A DNA stretch of 64,000 nt from Pseudomonadota bacterium (GCA_022563195.1 JADFNV010000008.1:30233-94232); one strand, 5' to 3'. Shown: positions 18,739 to 28,623, numbered from the stretch's first letter. The notes: a model not told the origin generated them from the sequence alone. Translations and numbers: made by a program.

Positions 18739-19540
18739 GCAGGCGCGAAGGCGTAAGAAACAGAAGGCGGTGTGGTTTCGGATACCTACGATTCGTACCC
18801 GCTTCATTGTTACGCCGATGATCGGTATCACGGCGATCGTCGCTACTTACTACCTCAGCACCAGCGCGCTTGATCGTCCTATTCGGTCCATCGAAATCAG
18901 CGGACCGCTGCAACGAGTCACCGCCATGCAGATTGAAGCGGCAATCAGCGATGAATTGGGCGACGGGTTTGTCAGCGTGGATCTGGGTGTTGTGCAACAA
19001 CGCATTGTGGCGCTGCCATGGATCGATCAGGCGACAGTGGCGCGTCGGTGGCCGAGCCGACTGCGGATCAGCGTAACTGAGCAGGTGCCAGCTGCCATCT
19101 GGGGTGAGCGTGGCTTGCTCAATATACACGGCGAACTATTTGTCAAAAGCGCACACCACGTTCCCGCTGAGCTGCCAAGGCTAAGCGGACCCGAAGATCG
19201 CTCGGCCGATGTCGCGAAGCGCTACATGGCGATGCGTGAACGGCTCATACCCGTCGGTCTTGATGTGCGAAGGATGCACCTCGACCCGCGCGGCGCATGG
19301 CAAATGACCTTGGCCAACGGTATTGAAATCAGGCTGGGTCGCCGTGACATCCAGGCTCGAATTGATCTGTTCCTGGACATTGTTGCGGCCATCATTACCG
19401 GCCGTGCTACCGACATCGACTATGTGGATATGCGTTACAGCAATGGTTTCACGATCGGCTGGAAAAACGGCTCGCATACACTCGTGGCAGACCCGCAACA
19501 AGATGGTGACGAACTGATGGCACGACGAGGTGCCCACTGA
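18728..19540 (+). CDS. ftsQ: FtsQ, divisome protein with POTRA domain
   Basis: The ATG at 18728, just before the ddlB stop, gives 270 residues beginning MTRRQARRRKKQKAV. An upstream GTG at 18683 would lie deep in ddlB. A very basic cytoplasmic tail is followed by one membrane segment at about 30-44 (TPMIGITAIVATYYL). A POTRA domain follows (RSIEISGPLQRVTAMQIEAA), then the beta domain with WPSRLRISVTEQVPAAIWGE. FtsQ links FtsL/FtsB to the rest of the division machine. It is directly followed by ftsA with no gap. Confidence 0.93.
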   Translation: MTRRQARRRKKQKAVWFRIPTIRTRFIVTPMIGITAIVATYYLSTSALDRPIRSIEISGPLQRVTAMQIEAAISDELGDGFVSVDLGVVQQRIVALPWIDQATVARRWPSRLRISVTEQVPAAIWGERGLLNIHGELFVKSAHHVPAELPRLSGPEDRSADVAKRYMAMRERLIPVGLDVRRMHLDPRGAWQMTLANGIEIRLGRRDIQARIDLFLDIVAAIITGRATDIDYVDMRYSNGFTIGWKNGSHTLVADPQQDGDELMARRGAH

Positions 19541-20779
19541 ATGTCCAAACGCGATGACAAGAACCTGATCGTAGGGCTCGACATCGGCACATCAAAAGTC
19601 GTTGCGATTGTCGGCGAGATCGCCGAGGACGGCCGAATCGAAATTGTTGGTATCGGTTCACACCCATCGCGAGGTCTCAAGAAAGGTGTTGTCGTCAATA
19701 TCGAGTCAACCGTGCATTCAATTCAGCGCGCCGTCGAGGAAGCCGAACTCATGGCCGGATGTGATATTCATTCGGTCTACACAGGCATCGCCGGCAGCCA
19801 CGTTCGTAGTCTCAATTCTCATGGAATCGTTGCAATTCGCGACAACGAGGTCAGTTCCAGCGATATCGATCGAGTCATCGATGCAGCTCGGGCGGTCGCA
19901 ATACCTGCCGATCAGAAAATTCTGCACATCCTGCCGCAGGAATTCTTAATCGACAGCCAGGGAGGCATTCGGGATCCGATCGGCATGTCGGGTGTGCGCC
20001 TCGAAGCAAAAGTACACATGGTGACCGGTGCAGAAAGCGCGGCGCAAAACATTGTCAAGTGCGTGCAACGATGCGGCCTTGAAGTCGATGATATTGTGCT
20101 GCAACAGCTTGCCTCAAGTTATTCGGTTTTGACCGACGATGAGAAGGAACTGGGCGCGTGTATCGTCGACATCGGTGGTGGCACCACGGATCTCGCAGTA
20201 TTTTTTGGTGGTGCGATTCAGCATACCGCCGTGATTCCAATCGCGGGTGACCAGGTCACGAACGATATTGCTGTGTCGATGCGTACTCCGACGCAATATG
20301 CGGAGGAAATCAAGATCAAGTACGCCTGCGCGCTTTCGCAACTTGCCAATTCCGACGAAACAATTGAAGTACCCAGTGTCGGGGAGAGGCCGCCCCGGCG
20401 CCTGGCGCGTCAGACGCTCGCCGAAATCGTTGAACCCCGTTATGAGGAATTATTCGGCTTGATTCAAGACGAGCTGCGCCGCAGTGGTTTTGAGGAATTG
20501 ATTGCCGCGGGCGTCATCATCACCGGCGGCAGCGCGAAAATGGAAGGCGCTGTTGAACTTGCCGAAGAAGTTTTCCACATGCCGGTACGGCTTGGTTCGC
20601 CGCAGTACGTCGATGGACTGATGGATGTTGTGCGTAACCCGATCCATGCCACCGGTGTCGGGTTGCTCCTATACGGCTATGAAAGCATGGCACGACGTGC
20701 TGCACGCGGCACGCCGATAAGTAGCAACCTGGGCGATGTGTGGGACCGAATGAAAGCCTGGTTTGGTGGACAGTTTTGA
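19541..20779 (+). CDS. ftsA: FtsA, actin-like membrane tether of FtsZ
   Basis: This is a 412-residue actin/Hsp70-fold ATPase. Phosphate loop 1 is VGLDIGTSKVVAIVGEI, the 1C subdomain carries GVVVNIESTVHSIQRAVEEA, and phosphate loop 2 is CIVDIGGGTTDLAVF. The adenosine motif is GVIITGGSAKMEG. The C-terminus ends in an amphipathic stretch (VWDRMKAWFGGQF) suited to membrane binding. It recruits FtsZ filaments to the inner membrane. A gap of 84 bases follows before ftsZ, containing small hairpins and a strong GGAGGAG ribosome site. Confidence 0.97.
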   Translation: MSKRDDKNLIVGLDIGTSKVVAIVGEIAEDGRIEIVGIGSHPSRGLKKGVVVNIESTVHSIQRAVEEAELMAGCDIHSVYTGIAGSHVRSLNSHGIVAIRDNEVSSSDIDRVIDAARAVAIPADQKILHILPQEFLIDSQGGIRDPIGMSGVRLEAKVHMVTGAESAAQNIVKCVQRCGLEVDDIVLQQLASSYSVLTDDEKELGACIVDIGGGTTDLAVFFGGAIQHTAVIPIAGDQVTNDIAVSMRTPTQYAEEIKIKYACALSQLANSDETIEVPSVGERPPRRLARQTLAEIVEPRYEELFGLIQDELRRSGFEELIAAGVIITGGSAKMEGAVELAEEVFHMPVRLGSPQYVDGLMDVVRNPIHATGVGLLLYGYESMARRAARGTPISSNLGDVWDRMKAWFGGQF

Positions 20780-20863
20780 GAATTCCGGCGCAGCGTTGCC
20801 GGGGAATGAAGCGGGGAGCAATCAGTGCCCCACTTAGAGGTCTGAGAAGCGGAGGAGTTAGAT

Positions 20864-22006
20864 ATGTTTGAGTTAATGGATGCGCACAGACAGAGCGCGA
20901 TCATAAAAGTTATCGGCGTCGGTGGCGGCGGAGGTAATGCCGTCGCACACATGGTCGATGCAGGAATAGAAGGTGTCGATTTCATTTGCGCCAATACAGA
21001 CGCGCAGGCACTTCAATCTGCGCGCGTACGTACGGCATTGCAGATCGGCTGCAATATTACGAAAGGTCTTGGTGCGGGCGCCGATCCGGACATCGGTCGA
21101 CAGGCGGCGATGGAAGATCGTGACAGGATTCAAGAGGTCGTCGAGGGTGCCGACATGCTATTTATTACGGCCGGTATGGGCGGTGGAACGGGTACCGGCG
21201 CGACGCCAATAGTTGCACAGGTTGCCAAAGAACTTGGCATCCTGACTGTCGCTGTCGTTACGAAGCCGTTCCTGATGGAAGGCAGCAAACGCATGGCGAT
21301 AGCCGAGCATGGAATCGCGGAACTTGGCAAATACGTCGACTCGCTGATTACGATTCCGAACGAGAAGTTGCTGGCCGTTCTTGGCGCCGAAACGACGCTT
21401 CTCGATGCGTTTCGTTCGGCCAACCAGGTGCTGCAGGGAGCGGTACAGGGCATTGCCGAACTGATTACACGACCTGGTCTGATTAACGTGGATTTCGCAG
21501 ACGTAAGAACTGTGATGGCGCAGATGGGTATGGCAATGATGGGGTCCGGAACGGCATCGGGCGAAGATCGCGCGCGTGAGGCGGCCGAGGCGGCGATTTC
21601 AAGTCCGCTACTCGAAGACATCAACCTTGCGGGGGCCAGCGGAATCCTCGCCAATGTGACGGCTGGAATGGATCTCTCCATCGGTGAGTTCCAGGAAGTC
21701 GGTAATACGATCAGGGAGTTTGCATCCGAAGACGCGACCGTCGTTGTGGGTACAGTGATTGATCCGGACATGACCGACATGATCCGGGTAACGGTAGTTG
21801 CGACAGGACTAGGACAAGGCGCCGCAAGCGCTGATTCGCCGATGCGAATCGTACGTCGTCCCACACCGCCGACTGAGCCTAATTACCACGGGCTCGATAA
21901 GCCAACCGTGCAGAGAAAACGCGCAGCAGGTGACGGTCTGGACAACGATGGATCGCAGGACGATTTACTGGATATTCCTGCTTTCCTGCGGCGCCAGGCC
22001 GACTGA
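20864..22006 (+). CDS. ftsZ: FtsZ, tubulin-like division GTPase
   Basis: The 380-residue protein contains the GTP loop GVGGGGGNAVAHM near the N-terminus, the tubulin signature GMGGGTGTGATPIVAQ, and the T7 synergy region GLINVDFADVRTVM. A variable linker leads to the C-terminal conserved peptide DDLLDIPAFLRRQAD, which binds FtsA and ZipA-type partners. GGAGGAG lies eight bases upstream of the ATG. It is the last gene of the cluster and is followed by a strong GC hairpin at 22044-22068. Confidence 0.98.
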   Translation: MFELMDAHRQSAIIKVIGVGGGGGNAVAHMVDAGIEGVDFICANTDAQALQSARVRTALQIGCNITKGLGAGADPDIGRQAAMEDRDRIQEVVEGADMLFITAGMGGGTGTGATPIVAQVAKELGILTVAVVTKPFLMEGSKRMAIAEHGIAELGKYVDSLITIPNEKLLAVLGAETTLLDAFRSANQVLQGAVQGIAELITRPGLINVDFADVRTVMAQMGMAMMGSGTASGEDRAREAAEAAISSPLLEDINLAGASGILANVTAGMDLSIGEFQEVGNTIREFASEDATVVVGTVIDPDMTDMIRVTVVATGLGQGAASADSPMRIVRRPTPPTEPNYHGLDKPTVQRKRAAGDGLDNDGSQDDLLDIPAFLRRQAD

Positions 22007-22043
22007 CGACAAGGGATAATCGCCAGAGTAAGAACTCCGCTTC

Positions 22044-22068
22044 GCCGGCCCGGGTCGTCCGGGCCGGC
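22044..22068 (+). terminator. Hairpin after ftsZ
   Basis: A perfect 10-base stem, GCCGGCCCGG (22044-22053) and CCGGGCCGGC (22059-22068), surrounds a GTCGT loop and is followed by AGACTTCCTTCC. The tail is pyrimidine-rich rather than a pure T-run, so termination may be partial. It marks the end of the dcw operon. Confidence 0.65.
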
Positions 22069-22137
22069 AGACTTCCTTCCCGCCACGGCCAGACGCTCGC
22101 ACATCACCTGATAGCTTAACGCTAAGAGATTGAAATC

Positions 22138-22167
22138 TTGAAGAGTTTTTCTTCGATGTGGTAGTCT
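22138..22167 (+). promoter_or_regulatory. Probable lpxC promoter
   Basis: TTGAAG at 22138-22143 and TAGTCT at 22162-22167 are 18 bases apart, about 35 bases upstream of the lpxC ATG. The -10 is weak, but the AT-rich tract and the position after the ftsZ hairpin fit an independent lpxC promoter. Confidence 0.45.
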
Positions 22168-22201
22168 TGCGGGCGAAATTAATCAATAAGAAAACGTGGC
22201 A

Positions 22202-23110
22202 ATGCTACGACAACGAACTTTGAAGACAGCCATACGCGCAACCGGCGTTGGCTTGCATACTGGCGAAAAGGTCTACATGACCTTGCGGCCGGCCGCGGTA
22301 AACGCAGGAATTACCTTCCGACGCGTCGATCTGGACCAACCTGTGGACATTGCAGCGGATGTAAGGCTCGTTGGCGAAACCATGCTGGGTACGACACTGA
22401 TCAAGGATGGCGTCAAGGTAGCAACCGTTGAGCACCTGATGTCGGCACTGGCTGGATTGGGAATCGACAACGTCAGCGTCGATTTATCGGCCCCCGAGGT
22501 ACCGATTATGGATGGCAGCGCGGGACCGTTCGTGTTCCTGTTGCAGTCCGCCGGCATCCAGGAGCAAGATTCGCCGAAACGCTTCATTCGCATCAAAAAA
22601 AGAGTCCGCGTCGAAGATGGTGACAAATGGGCGGAGCTGGTCCCATTCAATGGCTTTAAAGTCAATTTCGAGGTGTACTTCAATCACCCCGTATTCAACA
22701 AACTGACGCAGCACGCGACGATCGATTTTTCGTCAACGTCATTTCTCAAGGAAGTGAGCCGCGCACGCACATTCTGTTTTCTGCGTGACGTCGAGGCTCT
22801 ACGCGAGCGTAATCTGACGCTTGGCGGAAGCATGGATAACGCGATCGTCCTCGACGACTATCGGATTCTCAATGAAGACGGCCTGCGCTATGCGAATGAG
22901 TTCGTTATCCACAAGATCCTTGATGCCATTGGCGACATGTACTTGCTCGGCCATTGCGTGATTGGTGAGTTTCGCGCCTACAAATCTGGACACGAGCTCA
23001 ATAACAAGTTGCTGCGGGCATTGCTTGACGAAGAGACGGCCTGGGAAGAGGTAACGTTCGAAGATTCGCGAAAATCGCCGATTTCCTACGCAACACCGTC
23101 TTACGCCTAA
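22202..23110 (+). CDS. lpxC: LpxC, UDP-3-O-acyl-GlcNAc deacetylase
   Basis: The ATG at 22202 gives [20 protein letters not shown], matching the family start. A GTG six bases earlier is less likely. The 302-residue zinc enzyme contains [14 protein letters not shown] (zinc histidine at about 78), [24 protein letters not shown] (zinc His and Asp), and [13 protein letters not shown] with the catalytic histidine. LpxC catalyses the committed step of lipid A synthesis in the cytoplasm. It follows ftsZ, as in many gammaproteobacteria, and converges on dciA with a 29-base gap. Confidence 0.97.
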   Translation: MLRQRTLKTAIRATGVGLHTGEKVYMTLRPAAVNAGITFRRVDLDQPVDIAADVRLVGETMLGTTLIKDGVKVATVEHLMSALAGLGIDNVSVDLSAPEVPIMDGSAGPFVFLLQSAGIQEQDSPKRFIRIKKRVRVEDGDKWAELVPFNGFKVNFEVYFNHPVFNKLTQHATIDFSSTSFLKEVSRARTFCFLRDVEALRERNLTLGGSMDNAIVLDDYRILNEDGLRYANEFVIHKILDAIGDMYLLGHCVIGEFRAYKSGHELNNKLLRALLDEETAWEEVTFEDSRKSPISYATPSYA

Positions 23111-23139
23111 TTCCCGCGCACGAGGCGCTAACCGTAAAA

Positions 23140-23439
23140 CTACACTCTGGCGACGCGAACGGTGCAGGTATTGGCCTCAACGCCTGATGCGCGCGCAGCG
23201 GCCATCAGCGTATCGGTTTCGAAGCGCAGTCGCGATGCCCAGGCAGACGAACTGGCCAGAACGATTAGCTCGCCAGCGCCGCGAATATTGGCGGCGACAA
23301 TGCTGCCAGCCTCTTCGGCGGGCAGGGAATTCTGCAATATCTGCACTAATTTTCCCATATCGCGCGCATGACGGATGATATCGCCTAAACCGCCGTCATC
23401 ATTTGGATTTAATAAGTTTCCGAGGCGTTTAATTGTCAT
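23140..23439 (-). CDS. dciA: DciA-like DUF721 protein, putative DnaB helicase loader factor
   Basis: The 99-residue protein has the compact DUF721 layout: an N-terminal helical part, then WASRLRFETDTLMAAARAS. The W-x-x-x-L pattern is typical of the domain. DUF721/DciA proteins interact with the DnaB helicase and are the common loading factors in bacteria lacking DnaC or DnaI. In Pseudomonas-like genomes a DUF721 gene lies between lpxC and secA, facing lpxC, exactly as here. The function is inferred from family and position; nothing in this short sequence is catalytic. Confidence 0.72.
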   Translation of the reverse strand: MTIKRLGNLLNPNDDGGLGDIIRHARDMGKLVQILQNSLPAEEAGSIVAANIRGAGELIVLASSSAWASRLRFETDTLMAAARASGVEANTCTVRVARV

Positions 23440-23544
23440 AAAAGTGTGACGTGGTTCGCAAATGGGACAGTATGCAGCCAGAAAATATCACTGTTCGAGA
23501 GCCTGTATCTTGTATTAAAAACTGACATTATGCATATTGTCTGT

Positions 23545-23632
23545 CTCGATAAAGGCAAACTCGCTGAAAAGTGAGGGCGCAAAACCACCGATCTAAGGGA
23601 TTCAATCCTAAGATAGCGGGGCTACCGAAGTG
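23545..23632 (+). promoter_or_regulatory. Cyclic di-GMP-I (GEMM) riboswitch upstream of M23 peptidase gene
   Basis: The sequence reproduces the c-di-GMP-I aptamer core in order. AAAGGCAAAC (23551-23560) opens it. P2 is CTCGC / GTGAG, closed by a U-A pair on a GAAA tetraloop (23560-23575). The junction GGGCGCAAAACCACCGAT follows. P3 is ATCTAAGG / CCTAAGAT with an A-A mismatch where the tetraloop receptor is expected. The closing segment is AGCGGGGCTACCGAA (about 23615-23629). The aptamer binds the second messenger c-di-GMP. The reading frame at 23752 starts about 120 bases downstream. The leader between them holds a long hairpin (about 23638-23700), and CTCGAGGCTTTCTCG next to the ATG can sequester the AGG of the ribosome site, suggesting translational control. 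No intrinsic terminator was seen. Confidence 0.87.
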
Positions 23633-23751
23633 AATATTGACGGCAGGTCCAGAACAAGAAGAGGTCGCCAGAAGTGGCGATATGCCTGCACGTCAAGTAC
23701 AAGCGAGATAAAAAATAACAGTGCGAGTACAGCACACTCGAGGCTTTCTCG

Positions 23752-24684
23752 ATGAATGTAGTCATTTTCGGCAAGGGCTTTGCTAAGCCCAGGCAGCTGA
23801 ATCTGTCCGGCCTGTCGGTCGGGGCAATCGCTTTTGTTTTGACCGCGTTTATTTCGCTTATCGGCTTTGCCGGAGGATACTGGTATTCATCTGTCACCGG
23901 TTCAGGCGTTAGCATGACCGAGGCCGCGAACTTGGCGGATGCGCTTGAATGGCAACGCGGCAGTATCGATACGATTCGACAGTCGAACGAAGACACGCTC
24001 GATGCGTTGGCAATCCGTATAGCACAGCTGAATGCACGGCTTATTCGGCTCGACGCGCTAGGACGCCGACTGACCAGCATGGCTGACCTGGAAGATAGTG
24101 AATTCGATTTTGATTCTATGCCTGCGCTCGGTGGTCCTGAAGAGCGACTTGCCACAGGTTCCAACGTCGCAATACCGGACGTTGTTGAAGCTATGCAGTC
24201 GCTCGATTATCAGCTTATTAATCGCGAAGCGCAGCTTGGTGTACTCGAGAGCGTGTTGATGACACAGAATCTCAGGGACCGGGTGTACCCACAGGGAAGA
24301 CCGGTAAAGTCCGGGTGGATTTCGTCCTATTTCGGAAAACGGACGGACCCGTTCACAGGCAAGCTCGCGAATCACACGGGTGTCGACTTCGCCGGTAAGG
24401 TCGGCGCGGAAGTCGTCGCCGTCGCGGATGGTGTTGTCACCTGGTCGGCTGACCGTTACGGCTACGGCATCATGGTCGAAATCAACCACGGCAGCGGTTA
24501 TTCGACGCGCTACGCGCATAATTCGGAGAATCTTGTCGCCGTAGGTGACGAAGTCAGGAAAGGCCAGGCCGTTGCACTCATGGGAGAGACGGGGCGTGCA
24601 ACCGGGCCGAATCTGCACTTCGAGGTGCTGAAAAATGGCCGCCGAGTCAATCCCGTGAGCTTCATTCGCGCAGCTGGAAATTAG
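23752..24684 (+). CDS. M23 family zinc metallopeptidase, membrane-anchored
   Basis: This 310-residue protein has a cytoplasmic N-terminus, one membrane segment at about 21-44, a helical coiled-coil-like periplasmic region (about 55-175), and a C-terminal LytM/M23 domain (about 185-305). The zinc site is intact: H208-x3-D212 (NHTGVDFAG), H256 (YAHNSENL) and H289 in NLHFEVL. Such proteins are D,D-endopeptidases of peptidoglycan or, if degenerate, amidase activators; here the complete ligand set argues for an active hydrolase. In Pseudomonas-like genomes an M23 gene also lies between the DUF721 gene and secA. Its mRNA leader carries a c-di-GMP-I riboswitch, so cell-wall cleavage is apparently coupled to c-di-GMP. 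Confidence 0.92.
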   Translation: MNVVIFGKGFAKPRQLNLSGLSVGAIAFVLTAFISLIGFAGGYWYSSVTGSGVSMTEAANLADALEWQRGSIDTIRQSNEDTLDALAIRIAQLNARLIRLDALGRRLTSMADLEDSEFDFDSMPALGGPEERLATGSNVAIPDVVEAMQSLDYQLINREAQLGVLESVLMTQNLRDRVYPQGRPVKSGWISSYFGKRTDPFTGKLANHTGVDFAGKVGAEVVAVADGVVTWSADRYGYGIMVEINHGSGYSTRYAHNSENLVAVGDEVRKGQAVALMGETGRATGPNLHFEVLKNGRRVNPVSFIRAAGN

Positions 24685-24688
24685 GCGC

Positions 24689-24706
24689 AGAAGCCATCGG
24701 GCTTCT
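24689..24706 (+). terminator. Weak hairpin after the M23 gene
   Basis: AGAAGCC and GGCTTCT form a 7-base stem over ATCG, starting two bases after the stop codon and followed by TGAGATTTCGG. The T-tract is poor. It may limit read-through into secA, which has its own leader with a TAGAAT -10-like box at 24755-24760. Confidence 0.4.
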
Positions 24707-24821
24707 TGAGATTTCGGAAATCACCCATAATTCGTTTGCACGGGCTAGTTTCGATAGAATAGCGGGCTTTGTTCGCCCGGCTTCTGTCCGGCGATAAGCT
24801 GAATCTCCTACAGGAGCCCTC

Positions 24822-27743
24822 GTGGCCAATTTTCTGACACGCATCTTTGGCAGTCGCAACCAGCGATTGTTGCGCCAGTACTCGAAAGTCGTCAGTAAGA
24901 TTAATCTGCTCGAAGAGGGTTTGCAGGCGCTTGATGATGACGCGTTGCGCGGGCTAACGGGGGAACTCAAGCAGCGCTACATCGACGGCGAAACGCTCGA
25001 CGACCTGCTGCCCGAGGCATTTGCAATCGCCCGTGAAGCGGGTCTGCGCACGCTCGGCATGCGGCCCTTCGATGTCCAGCTCATTGGTGGCATGGTGTTG
25101 CACGACGGCAATATTGCCGAGATGCGCACGGGTGAGGGCAAGACGCTGGTCGCGACATTGCCCGCGTACCTCAATGCGTTGAGCGGTGATAGCGTCCACA
25201 TCGTTACGGTCAACGAATATCTGGCGCAACGTGATGCAGACTGGATGCGGCCTGTGTATGAATTTCTTGGACTGTCCGTCGGCGTCTCCAAGAGCGGCCA
25301 GTCGCAAGACGAGAAACGTGAGGCGTACAACAGCGATATCACCTACGCGACCAACAACGAACTCGGCTTCGATTACTTGCGGGACAACCTGGCTTTCTCT
25401 TTGGCTGACAAGGTGCAGCGGAAACTCAATTTTGGGATCGTCGATGAGGTCGACTCGATTCTTATCGACGAGGCGCGTACGCCTTTGATCATTTCGGGAC
25501 CCGCGGAGGCCAGCACTGATCTTTATGCGCAAATCAACAAACTGATCCCGAAGCTTCAGGCACACGAAGAAACCGAAGCGGCCACAAATTTCGACATCGT
25601 GGCGAGAAATGTAACGCTGGTTGATGAGAGTGGCACTGCGCTTACGGTTGTCGATGAGAATGGCGAAAGTCGCGAAATCATGAGTCTGGAAAATGCCATC
25701 GAACTCGGTGAAGAACGCCTGGCGGACGTTGTCGTCGTCGATGACAGCGGCAAAGTGCCGGCGTGCAAGCTGGTCAGGCGAGGCGATTACACGACAGACG
25801 AGAAAGCCAAGCAGGTTCATGTAACTGAAGAAGGGCATCAAAAGGTCGAATCCCTGATGGTGCGCGCAGGTCTGCTCGAAGAGGGCGATAGCCTTTACGA
25901 TGCGGCCAATATTCGCTTGCTTCACCATCTCAGCTCGGCGCTACGGGCGCATGCGATTTATCAGCGCGACGTAGAATACATCGTTAAAGACGGCGAAGTC
26001 GTCATCGTCGACGAGTTCACAGGCCGTACGATGCCGGGCCGACGCTGGTCGGATGGCTTGCATCAGGCGATCGAGGCCAAGGAAGGCGTCGCGATCAAGC
26101 ACGAAAACCAGACGGTCGCATCAATAACATTCCAGAACTTTTTTCGCTTGTACGCCAACCTGTCGGGCATGACGGGTACGGCAGATACCGAAGCGTTTGA
26201 GTTCCAGCAAATCTACGGGCTCGAGGTCGTCGTGATCCCGACCCACCAGCCAATGGTTCGCGCGGATAATCCGGACCTTGTTTACCTGACGGAGGAAGAC
26301 AAGTTCGGCGCGATCGTTGACGACATCATTGACTGCCGAGAACGTGGTCAACCTGTACTTGTCGGCACAACGTCGATCGAAACGTCGGAAGTCCTGTCAT
26401 CATTCCTGCAGAAGCGCAAGATTGATCACGAGGTCCTCAATGCCAAGCAGCATGAGCGCGAGGCTATCGTCGTTCAGCAAGCCGGGCGGCCAGGCGCTAT
26501 TACGATTGCAACGAACATGGCAGGTCGTGGTACCGATATCGTACTCGGCGGCAACCTCGACGCTGAGATCGCGCGTGGTGGCAAAGATACCGATGTCGAG
26601 GCGATCCGCGCGGACTGGCAGGTGCGCCACGACGCTGTAATCGAATCTGGCGGCCTGCACATTGTTGGAACAGAGCGCCACGAGTCACGACGCATAGACA
26701 ATCAGCTGAGGGGACGGTCTGGTCGTCAGGGAGACCCAGGATCGAGTCGATTCTACCTGTCAATGGAAGATACGCTGATGCGCATTTTTGGAGACCCGGA
26801 CCGGACAAAAAGACTGTTGTCGCGCGCAGGAATGCGCGAGGGCGAAGCGATCGAGAGCAAATTGCTGTCGCGCCAGATCGAACGTGCGCAACGCAAAGTT
26901 GAGGCGCACAACTTTGATATTCGCAAAAATCTGCTTGAATATGACGATGTGGCCAATGATCAGCGCAAGGTCGTTTACCACCAACGCTCCGAACTCATGG
27001 CCGCCGACGAAATCGAGGATTCTGTTGCTGCGATTCGTGACGAAGTTATTTCGATGATCGTTGCACAGTACATTGCTCCGGGCAGTCTCGAGGAACAGTG
27101 GGATCCCGAGGGTCTGGGTAAGGCACTCGAGTCGGAATTTGGTTTGCAGCTGGATATCGCACGCTGGATCCGCGAGGACAAGACCCTCAACGACGACGCG
27201 ATCGTGGAGCGTTGCATCAAAGAAAGCGATGATGCCTACAAGCAAAAGGAAGCTACAGTTGGCAGCCAGCTTATGCGCAACGTCGAAAAGCAGGTCATGC
27301 TGCAGCAGCTCGATCATCACTGGAAAGATCACCTTGCCGGAATGGATTATTTGCGCCAGGGAATCGGTTTGCGGTCCTATGCACAAAAGAATCCCAAGCA
27401 GGAGTACAAGCGCGAGGCGTTCGAAATGTTTGGCGAAATGCTCGATGTAGTAAAACACGACACGATAAGCATCCTGAGCCGCATACGCATTCAGGGGGAG
27501 CAGGATCTTGATGACACCGCGGAACGCCAGCGCGCGGCGAAGGCCATGCAATTCCGCCATGCACAGGCATCGGCGCTTGGCGACGACCGGCCCCAGGGCC
27601 AGGCGCCCGCGGAAGGGCGGCGGCCTGGCGCCGCGTCACCCGTCGCTCCTTTCGTGCGGGAGTCCCGCAAAGTCGGCAGGAATGAGCCCTGTCCCTGTGG
27701 CTCGGGCAAGAAATTCAAACAGTGTCACGGCAAGCTTACTTAG
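24822..27743 (+). CDS. secA: SecA, preprotein translocase ATPase with an internal insertion
   Basis: The GTG at 24822, preceded by CAGGAG, gives [20 protein letters not shown] and 973 residues, against about 901 in E. coli. The Walker A motif [11 protein letters not shown] is at residues 101-111, with [20 protein letters not shown] after it. [15 protein letters not shown] and [20 protein letters not shown] form the second ATPase half. The C-terminus carries the zinc motif [14 protein letters not shown], which binds SecB and phospholipid. Relative to E. coli, about 60 additional residues lie between [10 protein letters not shown] (about 250) and [16 protein letters not shown] (about 323). They are acidic and valine-rich ([17 protein letters not shown]). 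No secM-like gene precedes it. Confidence 0.96.
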   Translation: MANFLTRIFGSRNQRLLRQYSKVVSKINLLEEGLQALDDDALRGLTGELKQRYIDGETLDDLLPEAFAIAREAGLRTLGMRPFDVQLIGGMVLHDGNIAEMRTGEGKTLVATLPAYLNALSGDSVHIVTVNEYLAQRDADWMRPVYEFLGLSVGVSKSGQSQDEKREAYNSDITYATNNELGFDYLRDNLAFSLADKVQRKLNFGIVDEVDSILIDEARTPLIISGPAEASTDLYAQINKLIPKLQAHEETEAATNFDIVARNVTLVDESGTALTVVDENGESREIMSLENAIELGEERLADVVVVDDSGKVPACKLVRRGDYTTDEKAKQVHVTEEGHQKVESLMVRAGLLEEGDSLYDAANIRLLHHLSSALRAHAIYQRDVEYIVKDGEVVIVDEFTGRTMPGRRWSDGLHQAIEAKEGVAIKHENQTVASITFQNFFRLYANLSGMTGTADTEAFEFQQIYGLEVVVIPTHQPMVRADNPDLVYLTEEDKFGAIVDDIIDCRERGQPVLVGTTSIETSEVLSSFLQKRKIDHEVLNAKQHEREAIVVQQAGRPGAITIATNMAGRGTDIVLGGNLDAEIARGGKDTDVEAIRADWQVRHDAVIESGGLHIVGTERHESRRIDNQLRGRSGRQGDPGSSRFYLSMEDTLMRIFGDPDRTKRLLSRAGMREGEAIESKLLSRQIERAQRKVEAHNFDIRKNLLEYDDVANDQRKVVYHQRSELMAADEIEDSVAAIRDEVISMIVAQYIAPGSLEEQWDPEGLGKALESEFGLQLDIARWIREDKTLNDDAIVERCIKESDDAYKQKEATVGSQLMRNVEKQVMLQQLDHHWKDHLAGMDYLRQGIGLRSYAQKNPKQEYKREAFEMFGEMLDVVKHDTISILSRIRIQGEQDLDDTAERQRAAKAMQFRHAQASALGDDRPQGQAPAEGRRPGAASPVAPFVRESRKVGRNEPCPCGSGKKFKQCHGKLT

Positions 27744-27776
27744 CCCGCATTTCTCATCTCGGCCCCTGGGTGACAA

Positions 27777-28193
27777 ATGAGGGCCGGGCTTGCTAAAACA
27801 GTGAAGCACTTTCATGTCGCTGCCGGCATTCTTCACGATGCGGCTGGCCGCGTTCTGATCGCAGAACGCCTGTGCGACGGCTCGCTTAATGGTCTATGGG
27901 AGTTTCCGGGGGGCAAGATCGGCCCCGGCGAAACTGCGGCCGAGGCGCTGGAACGCGAGCTCGCGGAGGAACTCGGCATCGATGTGACCGCAAGCCGGCC
28001 GTTCATGGATCTGCGTCACGACTACCCCGATTACACGGTTGAACTTGAGTTCTTCCTGGTGACGGGCTGGCAGGGCGAACCCAGAGGCCTCGAGGGCCAG
28101 CAAATCCGCTGGGTCGACACCGCCGATCTCAACGCCGAAGAGCTGCTCCCCGCCGACGCACCACTCGTCACAGCACTACGCAATCTGTCGTAG
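27777..28193 (+). CDS. mutT: MutT, 8-oxo-dGTP diphosphatase (Nudix)
   Basis: The 138-residue Nudix hydrolase has the complete box GX5EX7REUXEEXGU at residues 46-68 (starting GKIGPGETAAEALERELAEE), preceded by LWEFPG as in MutT. It removes 8-oxo-dGTP from the nucleotide pool. The ATG at 27777 adds an eight-residue leader. A GTG at 27801 would begin MKHFHVAAGIL, which aligns better with E. coli MutT, so the true start may be there. It follows secA by 33 bases; argJ, often found between them, is absent. Confidence 0.93.
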   Translation: MRAGLAKTVKHFHVAAGILHDAAGRVLIAERLCDGSLNGLWEFPGGKIGPGETAAEALERELAEELGIDVTASRPFMDLRHDYPDYTVELEFFLVTGWQGEPRGLEGQQIRWVDTADLNAEELLPADAPLVTALRNLS

Positions 28194-28219
28194 CCTGCAC
28201 GGTGGCAATCCCGATGCCC

Positions 28220-28249
28220 GGGCACGTTACCGGGTATTCGCTCGCGCTT
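28220..28249. repeat. 30-base dispersed repeat, copy 2
   Basis: Nearly identical to 218-247. Here CCCGG and CCGGG close directly around GCACGTTA, giving a small hairpin in the 5' half. Like copy 1, it sits between convergent genes, 26 bases after the mutT stop. Confidence 0.6.
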
Positions 28250-28601
28250 AAGCTCGCTCGGCGTCCTGCCTCGCTCGCATCGGCCTGCGTTTGCTTGGGC
28301 GTCCTGCGTCGCAGCGCTCCGGACGACGCGCGAGCAAACACACCGATACCGTGCCCCTGCTTAGCTTTGCGAGGAACGTCCCTCCCACCGACCCTACGTT
28401 GATCGGAGGGTGGCCACGATACGGTGGCTCGTCGAGCGTCGTCGAAGCCGAGCGGAGCAGGGACAGCGAGAGCGAGGGTTCGCGGATTGGAGCGAGACAG
28501 GGACGTCGAAGCGACATTAAGCGAGAGGATCTACCGTGTCGGGGCCGCCATTTAGACATCGGGGCAAATACCCGTTGGCGTGGCTGTGTGAATCGCTCGC
28601 T

Positions 28602-28623
28602 GGCCATTGGCGGGCTTCTGTAG
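28602..28623 (-). repeat. Degenerate REP-like unit downstream of zapD
   Basis: On the minus strand the sequence reads CTACAGAAGCCCGCCAATGGCC, a diverged form of the GTAGGAGCCCGCC head seen elsewhere in the window. It lies just past the zapD stop codon. Confidence 0.45.

Noticed and set aside
24954..25928. 324-residue antisense frame inside secA (and similar ones in recA, mutS, ftsZ and alaS)
   Set aside because: These are mirror frames of highly conserved genes with high GC third positions; none has a recognisable domain.
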